Below, in pieces: positions 35,603-45,655 of a DNA stretch of 64,000 nucleotides. The notes under the pieces were generated by a model. It worked only from the letters and a program-made list of their open reading frames with translations, was not told the origin of the DNA and did no database searches. Position 1 is the first letter of the stretch; each line of letters opens with the position of its first letter. The DNA comes from Circinella umbellata (taxonomy: Eukaryota > Mucoromycota > Mucoromycetes > Mucorales > Lichtheimiaceae), in the NCBI GenBank assembly GCA_025093555.1, contig JAIWNF010000012.1, forward strand, positions 806,001-870,000, read 5' to 3'. The position numbers were made by a program, and so were the translations under genes.

Positions 35603-37319
35603 ATGGAAACTATATTCCCTAAATCAGATACCAATAACAATCATTCTTCTTCACAAGCTAATCTCCTAAATAATAATAATAATCAGCAAGAACAACAACG
35701 ATCGGGATCAGAATCTCCAATGGCAGAAACACAACAAAAAGCTGTTCATTTTAATGGTGCTTCAACACAAGCTCCAACACCTCCTCCTCATTCACCTGCC
35801 TCACAATCGCGTGACAATTTGGCTCCCCAAGAAACCAGAAATATGTCACCCGTCCCAACACCACCCCATCAACAACAGCAAGCACCTTATTACAATGGAT
35901 ACCAATCTTATTCAGGACAACAACCATACTATAACTATTCCAATTACGGAAACAATAATTATTATCTAACACCTCAACAACATCAAGCTGTTCCTGTTAT
36001 GATGGCTAATACAAACCCCGAGTATTTCTGGAATCGAAGATCATGGCCAGCTGTATTTACATATATAACAGGGGCAGCTATGCTTGCTGTAATGGTTTAT
36101 GAACTTGTAAAGAATCATCAAGTCACTGGCAATGTCATTGAGATGAGCCCTTTCAATATCATGATCGGTCCATCGGCAGAAACACTTATTCTAGTCGGTG
36201 CCCGTTTTGTTCCATGTATGCATGAAGTGGATCGATTTCCAGTGACAGGGACGTACCAATGCCCCAATATGACAGATTATGGTCAGACAGGTGCAACATC
36301 GCCTACTCTATCTCCAGTACAAACAAATACAACATTAGTCGGTCCGCCTTGTACTTTACAGGACGTTTGTGGATTATCATATTTTAAAGACCCAGCTGTG
36401 CCAGATCAGTGGTATCGGTTTCTTACAGCCATTTTCATTCATTCAGGTGTAGTTCATTGGTTGTTCAACATGTTTGTGCATATGTCTCTTGGTGCTAGTA
36501 TGGAGCGGTTCATGAACCCATTGCGATATGCTATTGTATGGTTAGCTTCAGGAGCATTTGGTTTCATTTTTGGTGGTGTTTTTTCACCTGTTGGTAATGC
36601 TTCGGTTGGGTGTTCTGGTGCTTTGTTTGGCATAGTTGCTTTACTCTTCATCGATCTCTTTACACAATGGCGTACTACATTGAACCCTTGGTGGGAGTTT
36701 ACTAAACTTATTTTTCTCATGTGTAAGTTGAGAATATCATCTGAATGTTTTTGACCCCATAAATAGTATCATATTGAATTTATTAACCTAATTCATCGTT
36801 CATTTTATACCTGCCTCGTTTTTAGTATTCAGCTTTGTCTTTGGTCTTTTACCTGGTCTCGATAATGTATAAATTCTTTCTCTTCATTTCTGCGATAAGT
36901 TTAATAATATGACCTGTACACTAACTGACATTTTGCTGTCTACTATAAATAGTTTGCTCATATTGGTGGATTCGTGGCTGGAATTTTGTCGGGTATCATC
37001 TTTTTCCCTATTCCCACTACGACCAAAACATCAAAAGTTTGTTTATGGCTTGTTCGGCTTGTTCTCCTAGGTGGTTTAGCTGGAATGTTTTATGGAATGA
37101 TTCATCTATTTTATAGCGGTCAAAATTCTGAAGAAGTAAGGATTTTGTTTTTTTTAACACTCACTAATTATTTAAATACTGAGAGATGACGACGTCTTGT
37201 GTTTTTTTTTACCTTGATACTGGATTACTTATTATATATCTTTTTCCTAATAGATTTGTTCGTGGTGTAAATATTTGGCTTGTTTACCAATTGCAGATAT
37301 GTGTAATGCATACTATTAA
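35603..37319 (+). CDS. Rhomboid intramembrane serine protease
   Basis: Four exons, 35603-36722, 36826-36866, 36953-37135, 37254-37319; 469 residues, phases consistent. The first ~130 residues form a disordered cytosolic tail rich in Asn, Gln and Pro. Membrane segments start near residue 150. Rhomboid signatures are present in order: W/R-containing loop 1, HSGVVHWLFNMFVHMSLG (the H-x3-N type helix), the GxSG motif GCSGALFG (catalytic Ser338) and FAHIGGFVAG (catalytic His390). Both catalytic residues are present, so an active secretase-class protease is expected, cleaving membrane proteins within the bilayer. Loop 1 contains several cysteines. The C-terminal exon adds a short Cys-rich tail (CSWCKYLACLP). 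Its compartment (Golgi, plasma membrane) is not shown by the sequence. Confidence 0.9.
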
Positions 37320-38467
37320 TACATAATTTATTATATAGCTACATCATATCTATTTCTTCTTCTTCTTTTGTATATTACCTTCTTACTTCATTTTTCGTTT
37401 TTGTAAAATTTTAATCACTTTCTCCTCACTTCTTCAGTTTTATGCTGTAGCCAGTTTCGCCCCTCTTTTTAATCATCACAATATATAAACATATCGATTC
37501 AAAATTTGATCTTATTTCTAGACATACATTATACTTTTCAGTCTACTATATAATAATAATAATAATCGTACGTGGTATTGAGCTATCCATTGTAGATAGC
37601 ATATATTTAGTGCATTAGAATAATGTTACGCATTAGCTATTTATGTATATGAAAAGAGCTAATCTATTAACATTTGCAAGCACGTTGTTTTGGTCATAAT
37701 CCAGTACATCTTTGTTAAATACAGAGTTCCCATATTACCGTAACAATCAATTTAGCGCATCTTCTAATAGTATTAGTATTTAGTTGAGCTGCCAAATTTA
37801 GAATTATATCTTGATTTAATCGTACATTGCCTTAATGAGTCATTCGATTTGGTAAGCTGGTTGATACATTAAATTTTAATGCTATGACTTCTTCCAATAC
37901 GTACTATATAATTTATGGTATTTCCAATACCACTTCTACTAGGCCATGATAGGAACTTTGGCTGCAATCCACGATATATATTAACTGTGTTACGTATAAC
38001 TACATTATAAAAGAATCCAATAATTTGAGGATGTGCTGACGGCATAATAACAGTTCAAACAAAAAAAACTTTCCGTGAGAATTGGTAAATCCCCTTCCGT
38101 CATCATATAAACGAATTGTATGAAACTACACCAATTTCATAGTCTCGAATCGTATCGTCGCCAACCAAAAAGTTAAATCATTCATTATTTCGGCAAAATT
38201 GGGTATAGTGTATAGCTGATGAATGTCTTTAAACCAGCCTTTACTTTGTAAGCTTTATCAACATTCATCGCAGCTTATTTTTTAAAAAAAAATATTTGCG
38301 CCGCCACCAACATCTTGGACTGACACTGTCAATTTACATTGGCTATATGTAAAAACATCATATCGGATTGTTTACTTGATAAGGTGTCACCGTCGACCAC
38401 ATTATAATCTCACAACTATTGAGATGGCATATCAAAAGTGAAACGAAAAAAAAAGAGCACGTACGTA
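37320..38467. other. Gene-poor spacer, left part
   Basis: AT-rich DNA following the rhomboid gene. Its first ~200 bases are the likely 3'-UTR. No coding region, RNA gene or repeat was identified. TACGTA palindromes are frequent here and up to 41444. Confidence 0.45.
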
Positions 38468-39231
38468 CAGTAATTTTTCGTCAAACTGGTACTCTTGATA
38501 TGTGAGGATCTGCAACGATTCAACGAAACACCGGTTTAAATTTAGGGACTCAGTTGGCAACTACAGAACATATTGAACATAAACTGTGAGTAGATACGTA
38601 AAGCTGTACAAGATAAAAAAAATGATAGTTTATATAATGTAACTAACTGTTTAATATAGTCGTGCTACAGTGGGTTTATCCGGCAGTAATAAAAATGGAA
38701 ATATTCATGAAATCCTGACAATGAGCCAGAAATTGGATCTATAATGAGTCCACAGCAAAGTGTGTACTATTATAGAGCATGGACAGTTGTTGTTTATTAA
38801 ATGCGCAGAAATGAGTTGTATCAATACCAAAATTACATTATCGATGATGATGAACAAGCACACAAAGAAGTTGAGGAAGAAATAGATGAGGAAGAAGAAA
38901 AAAGCATCGGTGTGAAATTAGCGAAAAAAAAAGTACTTTTATTAACAATGTTTGACAGGCTTTTTCTTGATGACAAGAAAAAAGTAAATATTTTTATTTG
39001 CTGCGTAAACGAATTAACCAGCCAGAAACAAAGAGAAGAGCTGATATGACGTTTCAGCAAGCTCGCATTACTGACTTTACCAGTTAAAATAGTATTATTA
39101 TATAAGAAATAATACTATTATAAATCCGGGCGAGTTCATCAGATATCAGTTTAGCGAATCCCCAATATTTTATCTAGTATATAAAAAATAATTGAGCGAT
39201 AGCGAAATACCGGTTTAACGAAAAATTACTG
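38468..39231 (+). mobile_element. Degenerate pogo/Tigger-like DNA transposon
   Basis: The 764-base unit starts with CAGTAATTTTTCG and ends with its exact inverse. The similarity continues for ~29 bases (TYAAACYGGTA) and both ends are flanked by TA, the target duplication expected of Tc1/mariner-pogo elements. Inside, on the + strand, a frame at 38700-38744 reads EILTMSQKLDL before a stop, like the start of a CENP-B/pogo helix-turn-helix. A second frame (38801-39049) has an Asp/Glu-rich stretch and a charged end typical of pogo transposase tails. The catalytic DDE core is missing, so this is an internally deleted, non-autonomous copy. A 12-base hairpin lies at about 39087-39119. Superfamily inferred from ends and fragments. 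Confidence 0.65.
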
Positions 39232-40440
39232 TACTGTAAGTGGACTGACCTGTCAAATGAAGTTGTCAAGGTAATTTTGAAGTTCCAAGATATCAAAATT
39301 TATGTGGTGAAAAAGCCTAATACCAAGCCTACATTTGATAATATTTAATTGTTTTATCACAAGGACTATTATAGAATAAGTGTGTGTGTGAGTGAGAAAA
39401 GGTAAAAGAAAAAGGATGTGCTGCCTACCTGATGTGGATGATGATGATACATAGAGCAACAATATCAGTGAAAGTTATTTCAACTATTCTCTATATCTTA
39501 CCCAACACTTGAAACATATCGAACACTTTGTCGGACGCATAATCAACAACCATTCAAATAGAATACGTAAAGAATGAGGAAGTAAAAAATTGGTTGCTCG
39601 TCAAGAAAAAATGCCTGAAACTGATTGGGTATCATTGATTCAGTATGTTGCTTTTTGTTTAATATGTTGTTCTTAAAGTTATATAATAAGCTAATCTTAA
39701 ATGACCAACTTGTATCAATCCATTGATAAATTTGATTCCCAATTACAGTGTCATTCTCCAACAAGAACATAGTTAAAACGATACGAAGTCATATAATACA
39801 TTTTCTAATTTAATGTATCGTATAACGCAGACACCATTGTACATTTTATTACTACGTAGTGATTCTCGAGATCTTAACGTAGAACAATTCAATACGTACC
39901 CAAACATAATGAAATGTACTGAAATATTCTGATGTACGTATTATAAAAAAGACCCGCTTTTCTTTCAAAGAAACAAAAAAAGACACTGGCTTTTTAAGAT
40001 CCAAACAGTCTGATACATGGGTAATAATTTTGAATTCTTTTAATAAAATTATGTTATAGACGTTATATACAAAAAAGTAATGAATATTATTACTTCTAAA
40101 ACGTTACCTCACTTTGTTACTTCTTCGCGCTTTGTTACCTCGAACACAAGATGCACAGTGTGCACGAATAATGTAATCTCTTAAAACATACTTAACTGAG
40201 ATAAATTAAATATTACTATAATAGCTCTTTTCTTTTGGTACGTACGTATTATTTTTAATATAGTACATGGAAATAATATTATAGTCATCAATGATGGTAT
40301 TGTTTATGATATAGATTAAAAATCGTTACGTAGAAACAAATAAAAAAATTACTCGCTAAATACTACATATTGAGAGATTATGTCTAAATACATCATGTGC
40401 CCAAAGCTTATTTAGTCCAAATTCATAACCATGCCATTAT

Positions 40441-40581
40441 AGAGATGAAGATTTCAAATGTGCTCGGTATGATATGACCCAACTCAATACTCTATTTTAG
40501 GTCAACGATCCCATTACGTATGAAAATTGTAAGCCATTTTTAAAATCGAAGCCCATTTTCAATCCGCTTGGTTCTGATTAA
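40441..40581 (+). pseudogene. Coding relic with one in-frame stop
   Basis: Forty-seven codons read RDEDFKCARYDMTQLNTLF, a TAG, then VNDPITYENCKPFLKSKPIF and a stop. The TAG falls in a good splice-acceptor context, so the second half could be a real last exon whose upstream partner is lost. No family recognised. It may belong to decayed mobile DNA. Confidence 0.22.
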
Positions 40582-41385
40582 TTGACCAATTGTAGTTTTT
40601 TTACGTGTCTTTCTTTTTTAAAACAGCACTGTAATAATGTATTATGCATCAATGCTAAGTATGAAATATACATTTTAATGTGTCACTTTAGGTAATTACT
40701 TACATCGAAAATAAAGATATTTACAGATATATTTGCTGCGTCTTTATTATAATACTGTAACTGTGTTATTTTTGCTCGTACAAAAAAAATAGAATCGAAG
40801 TCGCAACATTTAGCAACCAATTTTGTCTATGACTTTTCACAAAAAAACATCTACGCATACTTATTTTTATTTTACTGTAAAGAAGTGATGTACCAAGCAG
40901 TATATGCGCATCTTTGAGAATAGTATATATAGTGTAAAATGTAATTGCGACTGTCTGCAAGAATATGATATGTAGTAGTAATTTATACGTTATTACTACG
41001 ATAAAGTATATTACCATGATCAACAAAAAGAGTATATATAGTACAAGATTTAATTGAAAGCTCTTTTATATAACCGGTGGTATATAAAAAAAACTTTAAG
41101 TTATGGTTGCATTTACGCTATTCCAGCAATTCAAACAAATGATTAAAAACGAGCATATATCTAGTACGTAAATAAATAGTTACTTTATATAAAACAAATG
41201 GGAAGAATTATGTATACAAACGACGGATGGACCGATAATGATGATATGAAAAAGAAGAAATGAAATTCGAGCTTAATAATAATAAGATCAATATAGTAAT
41301 AGTTATAAATGATGATGGTGGATAGGTTATGGTACTCGATTACATTCGGTAGAGATGATGATATAGTAAAAATACAAATGTTTTG

Positions 41386-41420
41386 AGTAGTACGTATAAA
41401 AAAATACTATACGTACTACT
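41386..41420 (-). terminator. Hairpin in the 3' flank of the CaaX-protein gene
   Basis: Arms AGTAGTACGTATA and TATACGTACTACT enclose nine bases, directly downstream of the stop codon of the minus-strand gene that ends at 41445. Each arm contains TACGTA. It may be a 3'-UTR structure; a role in 3'-end formation is only inferred. Confidence 0.3.
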
Positions 41421-41444
41421 ACAAGTAATAATAAAATAAAATAT

Positions 41445-42439
41445 TTAGCTGATTATACAGCAGCATGCTGATTTTTGATTTCGTCCACGTTCGCTTTCTG
41501 AATACAAATACTCGTTGTCATTTTCGCCTGTAGTATACTTTTCATCTGTAACCATCATAGTTGAAGTTGTCGAAGGTGCCATGGAGTATGTATTCGAGTC
41601 TTGTTGTGAATGTTGTTGTTGCTGGTATTGGTAATGAGGCTTATTATGAAGCTGGGACGTGTTGTTGGATCTGAGAGGCATTTGTAAATTATTAGCAGTA
41701 TTTTTAGGGTGATCAATTATTTTAGCTTCAGTGGGTTGCTGAATACCGGGAGCATTATGTGCAAGTATAGGTGTGTGAGAGGCTTCTTGTTGCTCTTGTT
41801 GAATTGATGCAGTAAGTAGACCATCGTTTCGTTTTTTACTGTGATAATATTCTATCTCTGCAAGCTCTTCATGATCCTATTATTTCAAGGGGGGGGGAAA
41901 GGAGTGTTTGGTGGGGGTTGTTAGGTTAGTGACATAGTGCTAAAATAAAATTATTTATTTCAATCATCTACATTTTGATCATACTTACAGGTAATGGAGA
42001 AGGTTTGCTATACCGAGAATTCTGTATAAGAATTTCTTGATTCGCTCGTGAAGTTGTTGAACGGGTACTGCTTGGATGAGTATTTCCATTCTCTTCGGGC
42101 GGTGGTGTATATCCGATTAACTTTGAGTAACGAAGTTTGCCCTCCAATACTTCGTTTTCATGATACTCTGAAAATTTTCAAAAAGACTTGTTAGTAAATT
42201 TCTCCTATTTCTCTTATGCTTGTCAATCGAATCAGTCTAAAAACGAAAGCGAAATAAACTTACCATAAGGTAATCGTTTTGCACTTGGATCATTTCGTCC
42301 ATAAAGATCAAATACTTGGACTCGCTAATCTGTTTTCATTAGTTTATATAATTTTATTTTAAATCTCAACATCTTCAAAATATAATAAACTCACGTTGTC
42401 ATCGCAAAAGCGGATTTCGAAAGCAGGACCTTTTGCCAT
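41445..42439 (-). CDS. Small CaaX-box protein of unknown function
   Basis: Four exons, 42395-42439, 42264-42324, 41989-42167, 41445-41876; 238 residues with consistent phases. The N-terminal ~55 residues look folded (GPAFEIRFCDDN, RVQVFDLYGRNDPSAKRLPY, EYHENEVLEGKLRYSKLIGY). The rest is a polar, Gln/Ser/Asn-rich linker. The protein ends CCCIIS: the last four residues fit a CaaX prenylation box, with Ser favouring farnesylation, and the two preceding cysteines could be palmitoylated, as in membrane-tethered signalling proteins. It is therefore probably peripheral on the plasma membrane or endomembranes. No enzymatic motif is seen and the family was not recognised. The last intron contains a long G-run near 41887-41900. 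Confidence 0.68.
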
Positions 42440-43030
42440 GACTTGGCTCAATATATACAGTTAGAGTCACAAAGTAGCCAAGAAACAAGAGAAAAAAATA
42501 GAGAGAGAAAGAAGTAGAAAAAAAAAGATGTGGCTATAAAAAACGATATATACAATGGGAGATATGCTTTTTCACTCCTTGGGTCCTGGTATGGTATTTT
42601 AGTCATTTGACAAAGCACGCTAACAATTGCTCGATATGGGTAATTCATGTCAAACTCGTGGGTTGGATTTTTCTTTTTTTTTGCTTTTACTTTTTCATTT
42701 TTTCGCTTATATAAGTACATGAAAAGAGGAATTAAAATACGACACTAAGAAGTAAATATATAATAATAGTAAAGAATAATAATAAAAGAATAATAAGAAT
42801 AAGAATACTAGTATAAGGATGCAATAGGTAGGGTGTGGGTTTGTCTTTATGATTTGTATGTATAATTGTGTGTGTTGGTAAAATAAAATGTGGAATAAAA
42901 ATAAGTAGAATAGTAATAGCAATAATTAATGTTAAATGCGGTATTAAAGAACGAAATTAATGAGTGTGGTTTCTTCAATAAGGTGCTTCCTATATCTGGC
43001 ACCACAATAACTTATTTTTTTTTCTTTTGT
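42440..43030. other. Spacer between two minus-strand genes
   Basis: About 590 AT-rich bases including the upstream region of the CaaX-protein gene and the 3' flank of the following minus-strand gene. Apparent small ORFs are low-complexity. Nothing else is seen. Confidence 0.45.
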
Positions 43031-45655
43031 CTAGAGAGTAATTACACTGGGGTCACCATTCTAAAATTAATATAATAAACGGATAGAGAGTTAAAATCTA
43101 AATTGAATAAATAATAAATCGAGGAAAAAGATGTATCGTATGATTACTTACAAAAGGGTGTCTCCAGCCACATTGAAATTGGTCTTTTGTATATACACGA
43201 TCATCGCTAGTTGATGTATTAAATCCAATATGGTGCATGAGAAGTGTTTTGCTTGTTACCAATGACTGTTTACATTGGTTGCATTCGGGTAATTCACCTC
43301 GTAAACATTTTTGGATAACGATATCCGGTGGTGTTTCTTCGTACTTAATAAGAATATCCGCAGCAACTCGAGCAATATCTGGCTTCAAAAATAGACCACT
43401 AGATAGATAAATAATACGATTCAGATCAATATTTGACAAAAACCTTCCCCTGCTGATTCATATAAGAATAAAAGATAATGTTTACCTTCCACCAGTAGCA
43501 ACAAAAACACCACAATGATCAGGCGCATGTTCATTTGCTTCGTAAATGACGTTCTCGATATTTCGCCAAGCGTTCGATCCGCATACTGGAAAGTCGTCTT
43601 CCACCAAAGAGATATATGAACTCTGAAAGTTGTTGGAAGCTAATTGAAGTGCTTTAGAAACATGCAATCGTTGATTCATTTGTTCACCTTCTTCACGAAT
43701 CCATCTCAAATAACGTCGGCCCTTTGGATCATTTGAAAATTTTTCCTTGGCGACATCAAATTGAGAATGGTTGCTAAAATGGGTATACACCATAATTTGT
43801 ATCCGACTGTACAAGGAATCTGGTTCTGGATCAGCAGGCCAGTTTTCTAGATAAGATGCAAGAGTTGTCGACAATAAAGGTGGATCTCCACGACGTGGCG
43901 CTGTCATAACAACAAAAGTGAACATGTAGCGGTCATGTGTCAGCTGATTCAAGACAGCAGGATCGACCAATGTATTACTTCGAGAATAATAATAACTATT
44001 AAAAATAAATAACACCGGTAACGTGATCATAAGAACAGCTGTTCCTTTTTTTAGTGCTGACCATAATAGGCGCCACAGTGGCGTGGTTGATTTGCTGGTA
44101 TTTCGTTGGTGTTCCTCGATAATATCTTTTTCACTGTTATTGGATGTTGTAACGTTGGTTGCATCCCATAAATCCCGCTGTTGTTGTCGGTCACCTCGTG
44201 TGATAATACAAGTATAGGCCACTTGAGCCACAACAAAACCAGTAAGAAGACCAGCCAAGGACCACCAAAGAATATTTTTGGCTGTATAGTTAACAAGACA
44301 CATAATTAACTGGAGTGTAACCTTGCGCACGGTCACTTTTTGATTAAGATCTTCAGTTGTGCCGTAAATCATAATATATTTATCATCGATACTTAATGAT
44401 TGGACGACTAATAATGCAAAGAGGAATGGTGTAATACCTATAAAATTTTCATATATAAATATTAGTTTTTTTTTCCTTTTTTGTTCACTTTACACGCATG
44501 TTCAGTTACTTAAAACTGTTTTTATTTTCCTCTATTTTCTCTTTTATTTTTTTTTATTTTACCTTGATTGCACTCATGCATCGAGTTACTGAAAAAAAGC
44601 ATAGGTACAGCCCAACCTGTTGATTTTGAAAACACATAACCAAGAGCTTGTCGAAGACCAAATACACCGAATACAATCCCAATCAATACGCGAACAAATC
44701 GTCGTGTACCACCGAGCATATGTGTTAAAGAACCTTCGAAAAGGCCGAGGATTAAAATGTTCCAGCCAAATAGTAATAAACCTTGTAACGTCCAGTTAAA
44801 TAAAAATGTCGATAAGAGCATATTAAGGATTTCGAGGCGGTAGATAACGTAAGATGGTGAAGAACATGTAACATTAATAATATTGAAAAAGTTGAATGAA
44901 GAAACGATAAACGATAAAAGTATGGTGTATCGCGTAATCACCGGAAGTGGCCAAAGGCATAATAATTTTTGTGATTTTGATTTGTCTTTGTCTTTGCTTC
45001 CTCCTGTCACCAATGTGCCTGTTGTCCATGATCTACTACCCCTTCGACCTGATGGTTTTGACATGGAGTATATTTGTCGTGAAGATCGTCGAGTGTGTCT
45101 TGAGTTCCTTCGAGTATGTGTTCGTGGTGCTGTTAATATACCATTTACAGTACTATTATTTGAAGCAATATGTGATGATGGTGGCGTAATGCCGAGAAAA
45201 AAGTTACGGATCCCTCGTGCAGGTTTATTATAACTATACGACGAAATCCAAAGAGGTAAACTAGGTGTTGCGGGTGTATAGTTATTGAACGAAAATGGCA
45301 TTGGTTGAACGGAATGAGGAGGCCAAAAAGGTGATGATGGCGATGAAGGTTGCTGCTCTTGGCGAATTGTCGAAGTGACAGGAAAATGTGATTCGCCTAT
45401 CGCTAATGATGACATGGCACTTGTCGTTGGTGTGGCAGCGGTATCGACGGACAAGACAATGCCAGAATCGGCAGAATGGTTATTATTATTATTATTATTA
45501 TTATTGTTACTATTGTTGGTGTTGTTGTTGTTATTACTATTATTGGTATTGTTATTATTGTTATTATTGTTTATAGTTGAAGAAGGAGCAGCAGATCTCG
45601 AGACTTCTTGAACCAGTCTCACGGAACTGAACATTTTAAAGAGAGAATCTCGCAT
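43031..45655 (-). CDS. Rhomboid-like membrane domain fused to an EDD-motif glycosyltransferase-like domain
   Basis: Four exons, 44563-45655, 43486-44437, 43152-43398, 43031-43060, in phase; 773 residues. The first ~230 residues are disordered with a poly-Asn run (28-60) and a basic Arg/Ser stretch. Residues ~235-415 hold several membrane helices with a rhomboid-like pattern (IYRLEILNMLLSTFLFNW, then LFEGSLTHMLGGTRRFV) similar to UBAC2/Dsc2-type pseudoproteases, without a GxSG serine. More helices follow to ~510. The C-terminal ~240 residues look like a lumenal glycosyltransferase. They contain MTAPRRGDPPLLSTTLASYL, the acidic metal-binding-type motif SLVEDDF (EDD 644-646), paired cysteines (CNQC) and SKTLLMHHIGFNTS. 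This resembles MGAT4/PGAP4-type enzymes that act on glycans or GPI anchors in the Golgi. Function is inferred; the donor and acceptor are unknown. Confidence 0.6.
45479..45572. repeat. AAT trinucleotide tract encoding poly-Asn
   Basis: An imperfect ATT/GTT repeat on the + strand lies in exon 1 of the minus-strand fusion gene and encodes about 30 Asn with Thr and Ser interruptions. It is likely polymorphic in length. The leucine- and tyrosine-rich frames on the + strand here are artefacts. Confidence 0.9.

Larger units (their letters stand above)
39232..41444. other. Gene-poor spacer, right part
   Basis: About 2.2 kb of AT-rich sequence with one coding-like relic (40441-40581, listed) and, just before the next gene's stop, a 12-base-arm hairpin (41386-41420). 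No intact gene is seen. Confidence 0.45.

Noticed and set aside
45375..45611. Poly-Leu and poly-Tyr ORFs on the + strand
   Set aside because: Antisense of the poly-Asn AAT tract in the minus-strand fusion gene.
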